64,000 nt of DNA from JADFRG01 sp964590515 (GTDB lineage Bacteria > Chloroflexota > Anaerolineae > Anaerolineales > E44-bin32): positions 40,087 to 104,086 of the forward strand of contig CAZPZD010000002.1 in assembly GCA_964590515.1 (NCBI GenBank). The letters are read 5' to 3'. Below the pieces are notes generated by a model. It did no database searches and was not told the DNA's origin. It saw nothing but the letters and a program-made list of their open reading frames with translations. Shown piece by piece: positions 1-7,722 of the stretch. The translations under genes were made by a program, and so were the position numbers. The first letter of the stretch is position 1, and each line of letters starts with the position of its first letter.

Positions 1-191
1 CCGCGACCATCTACCAGGGCGAAGAGGCTCGCCGGCGGCTGGGGTTCCCGGCGGAACTGCATCTGCGAGTGATGTTATCTTTCGGGTACCCTGCCGACCC
101 CGGCGAGCTTACTGCCTCGCCGCACCCGGGCGGCCGAAAGGCGCTCTCTCAGCTGGTCTCCTTTGAGCGCTGGCAGGATCCATTGCCCTGA
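1..191 (+). CDS. Nitroreductase family protein, C-terminal fragment
   Basis: The gene enters from the left edge and reads in frame from base 3 to a TGA at 189-191, giving 63 residues. The tail has a proline-containing SFGYPAD stretch, then Arg/Lys-rich residues and a final FERW segment. This is the usual end of FMN-dependent nitroreductases of the NfsA/BluB-like fold, where the last helix packs on the flavin. The FMN-binding residues are off the window, so the substrate cannot be judged. The stop overlaps the probable CTG start of the following transporter. The family call rests on the C-terminal pattern alone. Confidence 0.55.
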   Translation, partial: ATIYQGEEARRRLGFPAELHLRVMLSFGYPADPGELTASPHPGGRKALSQLVSFERWQDPLP

Positions 192-1339
192 GATTCTCTG
201 TTCAACTGGTCCCCCTCATCCTGACCCGGACGGTCATCAATACCGGCTATCGGATGGTCTATCCCTTCCTGCCGATCATCGCCCGCAGCCTCGCCGTTGC
301 ACCTGCGGCCATCATCCTGGGAGTGACGGCACGCTCGGCCCTCGGTCTGGGGACTCCACTGTTGGGAGCGCTCGCCGATCGGATCGGGCGCAAGCCGGCG
401 TTGCTGGCGGGGGTGGCAATCTTTATCGCCGGCGGCCTGATGGTGGCCCTGCACCCAAGCTACCCCACCCTGGTGCTGGCGTTGCTCTCGGTCGGCCTGT
501 CCAAGGCGCTGTTCGACTCGGCCCTGTACGCCCACGTGGGTGACCGGGTGCCATTCGAGCGGCGGGGGACCTCGATGGCGTTGGTTGAGTTCAGCTGGTC
601 GGGTGCGTTCTTGATTGGGATACCGGCAATCGGATTGCTGATGGGCGCCGCCGGATGGGTGGCTCCATTCCCGGCCTTGGCAGGCCTCGCCTTGTTAGGG
701 GGGATCTGGATCTGGATCACTCTCCCCGGGAACTCCGGCTCTGGCGGCCGAGGGGCCTCGCTCGGCAGCGGCTTCTCGGCGATCCTGCTCAGGAGGTCGG
801 CCCTCGCCGGGCTTGCGGTCGGGCTGCTGATCTCGGCCTCCAACGAGATGATCAACATCGTGTATGGTCTCTGGATGGAGCAGACCTTCGACCTTCGGAT
901 TGCAGCGTTAGGTGCGGCCACAGCCGTCATCGGCCTTGCCGAACTTGGGGGCGAAGGGCTCGTGGCGGGCCTGGCCGATCGGATTGGCAAGCGCCGACTG
1001 GTTGCGGTGGGAATCATGGCCTGCTGCCTTACCACCCTGCTGCTTCCCCTGCTTGCCGGATCGCTCGGGGTGGGCCTGCTTGGTCTCTTCGCGTTCTATT
1101 TGAGCTTCGAGGCCACTATCGTCGGTACGTTGCCATTGATGAGTGAGCAGGTACCGCAGGCCAGGGCGACCCTGCTAGCCACCAACATCGCCGCCCTCTC
1201 GCTCGGCCGGAGTGTGGGAGCCCTCGCCGGAGCTCCACTGTTCGCCCTCGGGATGCAGGCTAATGCAGCAGCCGCAGCGGCCTTGAATTTGCTTGCCTTG
1301 GGCTTGCTGCTCGGCCTGGTGAAGGAACGAGGTCAATGA
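188..1339 (+). CDS. Major facilitator superfamily transporter
   Basis: This is a polytopic inner-membrane transporter with about 12 hydrophobic helices. The loop between helices 2 and 3 carries the MFS signature G-x3-D-R-x-G-R-[KR] (GALADRIGRKPAL). A second copy, GLADRIGKRRL, lies at the matching point of the C-terminal half. The first ATG is at 254, but it falls inside helix 1: the in-frame sequence from 188 (LRFSVQLVPLILTRTVINTG) is hydrophobic and runs directly into YRMVYPFLP. No ATG, GTG or TTG exists between the upstream stop at 164 and base 254. A CTG at 188 overlaps the TGA of the preceding gene and has AGGA about 9 bases before it, so I place the start there; a start at 254 would give 361 residues. 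The end overlaps hutI by 4 bases. The substrate is unknown. Confidence 0.8.
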   Translation: MRFSVQLVPLILTRTVINTGYRMVYPFLPIIARSLAVAPAAIILGVTARSALGLGTPLLGALADRIGRKPALLAGVAIFIAGGLMVALHPSYPTLVLALLSVGLSKALFDSALYAHVGDRVPFERRGTSMALVEFSWSGAFLIGIPAIGLLMGAAGWVAPFPALAGLALLGGIWIWITLPGNSGSGGRGASLGSGFSAILLRRSALAGLAVGLLISASNEMINIVYGLWMEQTFDLRIAALGAATAVIGLAELGGEGLVAGLADRIGKRRLVAVGIMACCLTTLLLPLLAGSLGVGLLGLFAFYLSFEATIVGTLPLMSEQVPQARATLLATNIAALSLGRSVGALAGAPLFALGMQANAAAAAALNLLALGLLLGLVKERGQ

Positions 1340-2631
1340 AGATGGAACCAAGACCGTCAGTCGATCTGCTGGTCCACTCTGCTTCTCAGCTGCTCACCTG
1401 CGCCGGCGGCCCGCAGCGCGGGCCCGCCCTGGGCACCCTCGGGCTCATCGAGGGCGGGGCGGTTGCGATTCGGGCCGGGCTCATTGTAGCGACCGGGTCG
1501 ACCGAGGAGCTCCGCCGCTCTTACTCAGCATCCCGCGAACTCAGCGCGGCTGGTCGGGTGGTCCTGCCCGGCTTTGTCGACCCGCATACTCACCTCGTAT
1601 GGGCCGGCGACCGCGCCGCCGAATTTGAACAGCGGGTCCAGGGCGCGAGCTACCTGGAGATTCTGGAGGCCGGAGGTGGCATCCTTTCGACGGTTCGCCG
1701 GACCCGGTTCGCCAGCCTCGAGACTTTGCTGTCGGAGAGCCGGCCGCGGCTGCGCAAGATGCTGGAATATGGAACGACAACCGCCGAGGCCAAGACCGGC
1801 TACGGGCTGAAACTCGAGGCCGAGCTGCGCCTCCTGGATGCAATCCTGGCGCTGGGTTCCGAGGGACCGGTCGACCTGGTGCCTACGTTTCTGGCGGCCC
1901 ACGCCGTCCCGGAAGGCTGGCAGCCCGCTGAATATGTGGAGCTGATCTGCGATCACATGCTGCCGGCCCTGGTTCCCTGGTGGGCCCGCCACGGCCGAGG
2001 ACTCCCACTTCCGTTTGTCGATGTGTTCTGCGAGGTTGGGGCTTTCGACCTGGCGCTCAGCCGCCGGGTGCTCGAGTCCGCCCGTTCACTGGGTTTCCCG
2101 CTCAAGATTCACGCCGACGAATTCAACTCGCTGGGAGCGGCCGGGCTGGCGGTCGAACTCGGGGCCACTTCCGCAGACCACTTGCTCCAAACCCCGGCCT
2201 CGGATCTCATGCGGTTGGCGGGATCGGATACCGTGGCTGTGGCGCTGCCGGCTACGCCATTTGGCCTTGGCTTGCCGACTTATCCTCCGGCTCAGGCGAT
2301 CTTGAAGCATGGTGGAATCCTGGCGCTCGGAACGGACCTCAACCCAGGGACCGCCTGGTGCGAGAACATGCAGTTTGTGATCAGCTTGGCCTGTCGAACC
2401 CTGGGGCTCAGCCCCGCCCAGGCGATCGCCGCAGCCACTATCAACGCCGCTGCCGCTATTGGCCGGGACGAGCGAGTCGGCAGTCTCGAGCCCGGTAAAG
2501 ACGCCGACCTGCTTGTGCTCGGTGTTTCCGATTACCGCCAGCTTGGTTACCGGTTTGGCACGAACCTTGTATCGACGGTTATCAAGAAAGGTCAAATCGT
2601 CGTGGCTGAGAGGACCGATGGATTGGACTGA
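1336..2631 (+). CDS. hutI: Imidazolonepropionase
   Basis: This cytoplasmic metal-dependent amidohydrolase opens 4-imidazolone-5-propionate to N-formimino-L-glutamate, the third step of histidine degradation. The 431-residue length is normal for the family. Visible motifs are the metal-binding FVDPHTHLVWAGDR near residue 80, EILEAGGGI just after it, KIHADEFN near 255, the His in SADHLL, and the metal Asp in GTDLNPGTAW near 335. The start codon overlaps the stop of the MFS gene (ATGA), so the two are probably co-translated; import of histidine or a related compound by the MFS protein is only a guess. No hutH, hutU or hutG is seen in the window, so the rest of the pathway must lie elsewhere. Confidence 0.95.
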   Translation: MKMEPRPSVDLLVHSASQLLTCAGGPQRGPALGTLGLIEGGAVAIRAGLIVATGSTEELRRSYSASRELSAAGRVVLPGFVDPHTHLVWAGDRAAEFEQRVQGASYLEILEAGGGILSTVRRTRFASLETLLSESRPRLRKMLEYGTTTAEAKTGYGLKLEAELRLLDAILALGSEGPVDLVPTFLAAHAVPEGWQPAEYVELICDHMLPALVPWWARHGRGLPLPFVDVFCEVGAFDLALSRRVLESARSLGFPLKIHADEFNSLGAAGLAVELGATSADHLLQTPASDLMRLAGSDTVAVALPATPFGLGLPTYPPAQAILKHGGILALGTDLNPGTAWCENMQFVISLACRTLGLSPAQAIAAATINAAAAIGRDERVGSLEPGKDADLLVLGVSDYRQLGYRFGTNLVSTVIKKGQIVVAERTDGLD

Positions 2632-2794
2632 AACACCGCTCGGAGTCCGGGCGGTTCTCATCGTGGCGGCTGCCGTCGCGGCTTGGATTTCGATTCGATT
2701 TGTGCTCAGGATCACAATGCGTCTATTCGCCCTTGGCTGCCTGGGCCTCGCGGTGCTGGTGGTCATTGGCGGGGTCGCCGGCTGGCTGGGCTGA
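2618..2794 (+). CDS. Small two-helix membrane protein
   Basis: A 58-residue ORF starts at an ATG 14 bases inside the end of hutI, in another frame. It has a short polar N-terminus (MDWTETPLG), a hydrophobic helix at about 11-30, a basic turn (RITMR) and a second helix at about 36-57. The overlap suggests translational coupling to hutI. I do not recognise a family. The hydrophobic pattern and the position before a strong terminator make it plausible, but its shortness leaves doubt. Confidence 0.45.
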   Translation: MDWTETPLGVRAVLIVAAAVAAWISIRFVLRITMRLFALGCLGLAVLVVIGGVAGWLG

Positions 2795-2831
2795 GTCGGG
2801 CTGAAGCGGCGCAGTTCACGGCTTTAACACA

Positions 2832-2860
2832 AACAGCCCCTCCTGGTCGGAGGGGCTGTT
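2832..2860. terminator. Bidirectional hairpin terminator between hutI group and groEL
   Basis: A perfect 12-bp stem (AACAGCCCCTCC with GGAGGGGCTGTT) closes a 5-base loop. It lies between the convergent small membrane protein gene and groEL, 19 bases past the groEL stop, so it can serve both directions. Neither side has a long uninterrupted U-run; the minus-strand side reads TGTGTTAAA. Confidence 0.75.
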
Positions 2861-2879
2861 GATTTGCATCCCGAGCGGA

Positions 2880-4511
2880 CTAATAGTCCGGCATGGGAGG
2901 GGTGGGTGACTTATTTTCCTGGGGAACATCGGTCACCAGGGCCTCGGTCGTGAGGATCATGGCCGCGATCGAGGCGGCGTTTTCCAGCGCACCCTTCGTA
3001 ACCTTGGCTGGATCGATGATGCCGGCCACGACCATATCCACATAGTCGCCCGCCATCACGTCGTAGCCGATGTTCTTGTTCTTCTTCTCAGTCTGCTGAC
3101 GGCGCACCGACTCGAGCACCACCGCCCCGTCCATTCCGGCGTTGCGGACGATGCCCCGTAGTGGCATCTCCAGCGCTCGCCGAACGATGTTGATCCCGGT
3201 GTTGATGTCCTCGTCCGGATCCTTGAGCTTGGCGATCGTGTCACGGGCATTGATCAGCGCGACCCCGCCGCCTGGAACGATCCCCTCTTCCACGGCCGCC
3301 CGGGTGGCCGAGAGTGCATCCTCGACCCGGTGCTTCTTTTCCTTCAACTCCACCTCGGTGGCCGCGCCGACCCGGATCACTGCTACCCCGCCGGACAGCT
3401 TCGCCAGGCGCTCCTGCAGTTTTTCCTTGTCGTAGTCGCTGGTCGACTTGTCGATCTCGACCTTGATTTCCTCGATCCGGCCCTTGATCTTGGCCGGGTC
3501 GCCCTTACCCTCGATGATGGTAGTGTCCTCTTTGTTCGAGGTGACCTTACCGGCCTGGCCAAGGTCGTTGATGGTGACCGATTCGAGCTTGCGTCCCAGC
3601 TCCTCGGTGACCACCGTCCCGCCGGTGAGGGTAGCGATGTCTTGCAGCATGGCCTTGCGCCGATCTCCGAATCCGGGAGCCTTGACCGCCAGCACATTGA
3701 GCATGCCGCGCAGCTTGTTGAGCACCAGGGTGGCCAGCGCCTCGCCGTCCACATCCTCGGCGATCACCACCAGCTCACGGCGGCCCACCTGGACCAGCTT
3801 CTCCAGCAGCGGGACAATGTCGCTTGCGGCGGAGATCTTCTTGTCGTGGATCAGCAGGTAAGGGGCTTCGATCACCGCTTCCATGTTTTCCGGTTCGGTG
3901 ACAAAGTAGGCGGAGATGTAGCCCCGATCGAACTGCATGCCTTCCACATACTCGGTCTCGAACTCGAGGCCCTTCGACTCCTCGACCGTGACCACTCCGT
4001 CTTTCCCGACCTTATCCATCACCTCGGCTATCAGCTTGCCGATGTCATTGTCCTGGGCCGAGATGGCCGCCACCGAGGCGATCTCTTCCTTGGTGGTCAC
4101 GTCGATGGCCGATGCTGTGATCGCGTCGGCGATTGCTTTGGCCGCCCGCTCGATGCCGCGCTTGAGCATCATCGGGTTGGCACCGGCCGACAGATTCTTC
4201 AACCCCTCAGTCACGATGGCGTGAGCCAGAACGGTCGAAGTCGTGGTGCCATCGCCGGCGATGTCGTTGGTCTTGGTCGCCGCCTCTTTGAGCAGCTGGG
4301 CCCCCATGTTCTCATAAGGGTCGTCCAACTCGATTTCCTTGGCGACCGTCACTCCGTCGTGAGTGATGGTCGGCGAGCCGAATTTGCGATCCAAGCCTAC
4401 GTTGCGTCCCTTCGGCCCGAGGGTGGTCGCCACCGCGTTGGCCAAGATGTCCACCCCGTCCTTCAAGCGGCGGCGTGCGTCTTCCCCGAATGCAAGTTGT
4501 TTTGCAGTCAT
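2880..4511 (-). CDS. groEL: Chaperonin GroEL (60 kDa, Hsp60)
   Basis: This is the ATP-driven folding chamber that works with GroES in the cytoplasm. The 543-residue chain shows the N-terminal GEDARRRLKDGVDILANAV, TLGPKGRNV, the nucleotide-binding GDGTTTSTVLA near residue 86, and VPGGGVALI in the C-terminal equatorial domain. The C-terminus ends PPMPDY instead of the flexible GGM repeat of many GroELs. It follows groES by 31 bases in the same operon and is controlled by the upstream CIRCE operator. Confidence 0.98.
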   Translation of the reverse strand: MTAKQLAFGEDARRRLKDGVDILANAVATTLGPKGRNVGLDRKFGSPTITHDGVTVAKEIELDDPYENMGAQLLKEAATKTNDIAGDGTTTSTVLAHAIVTEGLKNLSAGANPMMLKRGIERAAKAIADAITASAIDVTTKEEIASVAAISAQDNDIGKLIAEVMDKVGKDGVVTVEESKGLEFETEYVEGMQFDRGYISAYFVTEPENMEAVIEAPYLLIHDKKISAASDIVPLLEKLVQVGRRELVVIAEDVDGEALATLVLNKLRGMLNVLAVKAPGFGDRRKAMLQDIATLTGGTVVTEELGRKLESVTINDLGQAGKVTSNKEDTTIIEGKGDPAKIKGRIEEIKVEIDKSTSDYDKEKLQERLAKLSGGVAVIRVGAATEVELKEKKHRVEDALSATRAAVEEGIVPGGGVALINARDTIAKLKDPDEDINTGINIVRRALEMPLRGIVRNAGMDGAVVLESVRRQQTEKKNKNIGYDVMAGDYVDMVVAGIIDPAKVTKGALENAASIAAMILTTEALVTDVPQENKSPTPPMPDY

Positions 4512-4542
4512 GCGTTTGAATTCCCTCCTTGGTGTATGAGTA

Positions 4543-4839
4543 TCAGTCGGTGATGATGGCGAGCACGTCGGTCTCGCGCAGGATCAGCAGCTTCTCGCCA
4601 TCCACTTTGATTTCGGTACCACCATACTTGGCGAACAGGACTCGGTCGCCAACCTTGACATCCATCTCGATCCGCTTGCCGTCTTCGTCGCGGGCCCCCG
4701 GCCCAACGGACAGCACCTCGCCCTTCATGGGCTTCTCCTTGGCGGTCTCGGGGAGCACGATGCCGCTGGCCGTGACTTCCTCCTCCTCGAGCGGTTTGAC
4801 CACCAAGCGGTCAGCCAACGGTTTGAACTTGATCTTCAT
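4543..4839 (-). CDS. groES: Co-chaperonin GroES (10 kDa)
   Basis: This 98-residue protein forms the heptameric lid of the GroEL chamber. It begins KIKFKPLADRLVVKPLEEEE, contains the mobile-loop region (EEEEVTASGIVLPETAKEKP) and ends with the typical LRETDVLAII. A GAGGGAG ribosome-binding site lies about 6 bases before the ATG. It is the first gene of the groES-groEL operon and is probably repressed by HrcA at CIRCE. Confidence 0.97.
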   Translation of the reverse strand: MKIKFKPLADRLVVKPLEEEEVTASGIVLPETAKEKPMKGEVLSVGPGARDEDGKRIEMDVKVGDRVLFAKYGGTEIKVDGEKLLILRETDVLAIITD

Positions 4840-4888
4840 ATGGGTTCTCCCTCAGGATTAGGATTCGGTCTGATACACGATTCGCCAG

Positions 4889-4915
4889 TTAGCACTCAGC
4901 AGGTCAGAGTGCTAA
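4889..4915 (-). promoter_or_regulatory. CIRCE operator (HrcA binding site)
   Basis: The sequence is TTAGCACTC, nine bases, then GAGTGCTAA, an exact match to the CIRCE inverted repeat bound by the HrcA repressor. It lies in the groES leader, between the promoter and the groES start, as in other HrcA-controlled groESL operons. No hrcA gene is present in this window. Confidence 0.97.
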
Positions 4916-4926
4916 CCAGCGACGTG

Positions 4927-4956
4927 AGTCTACCAAAGAGCCTCACTGGTTGTCAA
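4927..4956 (-). promoter_or_regulatory. groES-groEL promoter
   Basis: On the minus strand a perfect TTGACA (+ strand 4951-4956) is followed by 18 bases and TAGACT (4927-4932). Transcription would start just before the CIRCE element, so HrcA binding would block it directly. Confidence 0.75.
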
Positions 4957-5004
4957 GAACGATCGCGGGCGGCCCTCGGAAGCGAGAATCGCTTGGATTG
5001 CCGC

Positions 5005-6345
5005 CTACCTCCCAGCGCAGATTGCGCGGCCTTCCGAGATGATCGCCCCCACAATTGGATCGGTACGATAGTCCGATTCAAGCTCCAAGAAAACAGCTTC
5101 GGCCGCCTCACACTTTCTTTCGAAAGCAAGCAATGACCCAAATGTGTAGTAATACTCAAGGCTCTCGCCATCCAACTCAAGCCCAGCTACACCTGAGGCT
5201 CGCAGGCTCTCTCCTTCCTCCGAGCAGTCCAAGATAGCTAGCGTCTCACACAGCAGTAAGGCGTGTTGCGCATCGTCGCAGCCATCGACGGCGCAGCTCA
5301 GGGTAGCCTCCGAATTCTCGTAGTTCCGGGCCTTGAAGTAGATGACCCCCAGGAACCCTAACAGTTCGGGGTTGCCGGGGTCAATCAGTACCGCCTGTTC
5401 CAGATTGCGAGCCGCGATGAAGAACTCGCCGTCCTGCAGGTAGGTCCGGCCGATTGCCAGATAGGGGATCGGGTCCTGGATCTTCAGCTGTTGGTTGATG
5501 CGCGCCGCCCTCTCGAAAGAACCCAAGGCCTTCTCCATTAGTTGTTGCCGGTCGGCAGGCGCCGGCGCTTCTCCGGCTAGCTGCCGGTAGTTGGCACCGA
5601 TTCTTAAGTACAGGAAAGTGAGGTTGGGGGCCAACCTGGCCGCCGCCTCATAGGCCTCGATTGCAGCTTCGTAGTAACCAGTGGCCTCCAGCACCGTTCC
5701 ATAGACCCGCTGAACATCAAGGCTTTGAGGATCGAGCGCCAGTGCCGCTACAACCTTGTCCAGCGCTTCGGCATAACGCAGTTGGTCGACGGCCAGCTCG
5801 GCCTGGTAGGCCAGCACCAATGGGTTGTTCCGATTAAGCAGCAGGGCGCGCGAGAGGGAGGTTTCCGCAGTAGTGAAGTACTCATCCCGCAGGGGATGGT
5901 CCTCCTCCTGAACGCCCGCGTTCCAGTCGTAGACCAGGCCCCGGATCGCCCAGGCCAGGTCGCTATCACTGTTCACCTCTACCGCCCGATCGGCGGACTC
6001 TTTGGCCTGTTCCAGCCGGAGGGTTCGCTCCTGCTCGGTGGGCATCAGCGCGCTCGAATAGGTCTGGATCCGGGCCAGCCGAGCCCAAAGCTCGGCATTC
6101 TCAGGCTCTTCCCGCACGGCCTGCTGATAGGCCTTGATCGCCTTATCCAAATCCCCGGCAGAGAAGTGAGCCTCCCCTTCCTCTTGGAAGGAGAAGGCAG
6201 TCCGGGTCGGGGTGGCCGTAGGCAAAAAGAGCGGTTTGACCCGCTCCGCTTCGACCAGCCGGGTCAGCAAGATTCCGCCTGCGATCAGGGCGAGCAGCAG
6301 CACGACCCGTATGGGACGCGAGCGGCTCTCGCCGCCGAACGGCAT
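5005..6345 (-). CDS. Membrane-anchored TPR protein
   Basis: The protein has an N-terminal basic segment (SRSRPIR), one membrane helix at about 14-30 (VVLLLALIAGGILLTRL), a Pro/Thr stalk (FLPTATPTRT) and then tetratricopeptide repeats such as AHFSAGDLDKAIKAYQQAVREEPENAELW and GYYEAAIEAYEAAARLAPNL. The TPR part probably faces outward and binds other proteins. I chose the ATG at 6345 because AAAGGTGA lies just upstream; a GTG at 6366 would add 7 residues. It lies 36 bases downstream of a paralogue with the same layout and probably shares its transcript. The C-terminal region contains several cysteines (AVDGCDDA, CETLAILDC) that could form disulfides. Confidence 0.8.
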   Translation of the reverse strand: MPFGGESRSRPIRVVLLLALIAGGILLTRLVEAERVKPLFLPTATPTRTAFSFQEEGEAHFSAGDLDKAIKAYQQAVREEPENAELWARLARIQTYSSALMPTEQERTLRLEQAKESADRAVEVNSDSDLAWAIRGLVYDWNAGVQEEDHPLRDEYFTTAETSLSRALLLNRNNPLVLAYQAELAVDQLRYAEALDKVVAALALDPQSLDVQRVYGTVLEATGYYEAAIEAYEAAARLAPNLTFLYLRIGANYRQLAGEAPAPADRQQLMEKALGSFERAARINQQLKIQDPIPYLAIGRTYLQDGEFFIAARNLEQAVLIDPGNPELLGFLGVIYFKARNYENSEATLSCAVDGCDDAQHALLLCETLAILDCSEEGESLRASGVAGLELDGESLEYYYTFGSLLAFERKCEAAEAVFLELESDYRTDPIVGAIISEGRAICAGR

Positions 6346-6381
6346 CCGATCACCTTTCAATTGCACGGGCGCACTCCGGTG

Positions 6382-7629
6382 CTACGACTCGGTTTCTGGC
6401 GGGGCTTCGATCTGACCGCAAAGGATCAGGATCTCTTGGGCATTTCCGGCGGCGATCTCGCTGTCAGGCACTCCGATGACCAGGGCTTGCGCGACCTCAA
6501 TCGCCAGACTGCACTGGGATTGTCTGGCCAGCGCCAGGCCGTACATCGAGTAGAAATCGACGACCAGCGGGTCGCCCGGATCCAGCGGAAGCCCTTCCAC
6601 CGGGATTCCCTGCTCATTGGGACCGCCTTGAATCGCCAGAGTCAGCGAGCGGACCGCAGCCTCATAGTCGCCATTCTTGTAGTACATCCGACCAAGGTCG
6701 CCGTGCAGCCGCGGATTGGTGGGCTGCAGGCTCAAGGCGGTCATGGCGTACTGGCTGGCCTTGCCGAACTCGCCGTCCCGGGCGTAGGCCTGGGCGATCA
6801 GCCGCAGCGGGACGATATCTTGGGGAGCGAGAGTCATGGCCCGCACGTAGCTGTCGATCGCCAGGCGGGTTTCCTCGCGGGTGAAATACATATTCCCAAT
6901 CGCGATGTGGATCAGCGCTAGATTCGGGTTGATCCGCAGCGCGCTCTGGTAAGCCTCGAAGGCCAGCTCGTAGTTGCTGGTCCGCTCCCATACGTACCCG
7001 AGCGCTCGTTGGGACTCGAACAGGTTCGGATCCAATTGCACTGCCAGTTCTGCTTGCTCACGGGCCAGCTGAAAGGCAGTGACGTCATCGTCGATGATGA
7101 CCTCCGCGTAATAGGCCCGCACCAGGGCAGAATTCGGATCCAACTCGATGGCCCGCTCCAGCTTCTCCAGGGCATCCAGAGTGGTCGCGGCCGTGGGGTC
7201 GGCCTGCGCCTGGAAGTCCAGCGCCCACCCCAGAACTGCATGGGCCATGGCCGAGTTTGGATCGAGCAACAAAGCGTTGCTGGCATTCGTCACCGCCTGG
7301 TCATACTTCCCCGAGAACACCTGAACTCGGGCCAGCTCGGTATAGTACTGCACCGCTTGGGGGTCGACCGCAATGGCCTGCAGGTAAGCTGCTTCCGCTT
7401 GATCCAGCTTGCCGGCTTGGAAGAGGCTATCGGCTTCCAGGATAAACGAGCCCGGGCTGCGGGTAGGTATCGTGGTTGGGACGAACAGCGGCGGGGTGCG
7501 AGGCACCACCGTACGCTCAAAATACACCACCCCTGCGATGAGAATCACCAGCCAAATCACTCGCCAGGGGCTGGTGCGGCGGCGACGGCGGTAGGCACGG
7601 GTATTCCACTTACTGCCGCTTAGATACAT
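6382..7629 (-). CDS. Membrane-anchored TPR protein (paralogue of the next gene)
   Basis: This 415-residue protein starts MYLSGSKWN, has an Arg-rich segment (YRRRRRTS), one membrane helix (VIWLVILIAGVVYF), a stalk (PLFVPTTIPTRSPG) and many TPR units, for example DSLFQAGKLDQAEAAYLQAIAVDPQA. The frame stays open much further upstream, but that part is antisense to the 7.7-8.7 kb gene and has no domain character, so I use the ATG at 7629. No clear ribosome-binding site precedes it. The PLF-P-T-PTR stalk is nearly the same as in the neighbouring TPR gene, pointing to duplication. Function is unknown beyond a protein-binding scaffold. Confidence 0.8.
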   Translation of the reverse strand: MYLSGSKWNTRAYRRRRRTSPWRVIWLVILIAGVVYFERTVVPRTPPLFVPTTIPTRSPGSFILEADSLFQAGKLDQAEAAYLQAIAVDPQAVQYYTELARVQVFSGKYDQAVTNASNALLLDPNSAMAHAVLGWALDFQAQADPTAATTLDALEKLERAIELDPNSALVRAYYAEVIIDDDVTAFQLAREQAELAVQLDPNLFESQRALGYVWERTSNYELAFEAYQSALRINPNLALIHIAIGNMYFTREETRLAIDSYVRAMTLAPQDIVPLRLIAQAYARDGEFGKASQYAMTALSLQPTNPRLHGDLGRMYYKNGDYEAAVRSLTLAIQGGPNEQGIPVEGLPLDPGDPLVVDFYSMYGLALARQSQCSLAIEVAQALVIGVPDSEIAAGNAQEILILCGQIEAPPETES

Positions 7630-7709
7630 ATGGGGGTATTCGATGTTACCACACCCAGTTTTTCCACCGAGCAGGATCGGCTCGAAAGGGGGCGAAAGGG
7701 GGGCTACGG

Positions 7710-7715
7710 TATAAT
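7710..7715 (+). promoter_or_regulatory. -10 box (TATAAT) of the 7.7 kb TPR-like gene
   Basis: An exact TATAAT in the context GGTATAATGCC lies 7 bases before a GTG at 7723, implying a leaderless or near-leaderless transcript. No good -35 hexamer is visible. Confidence 0.5.
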
Positions 7716-7722
7716 GCCGCCC

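Noticed and set aside
3330..4553. 407-residue open frame on the plus strand opposite groEL
   Set aside because: It is antisense to groEL, a proven gene, and has no domain. High GC content keeps the opposite frame open.
5725..6921. 398-residue open frame opposite the TPR genes
   Set aside because: It crosses the boundary of two TPR genes in antisense and has no family pattern.
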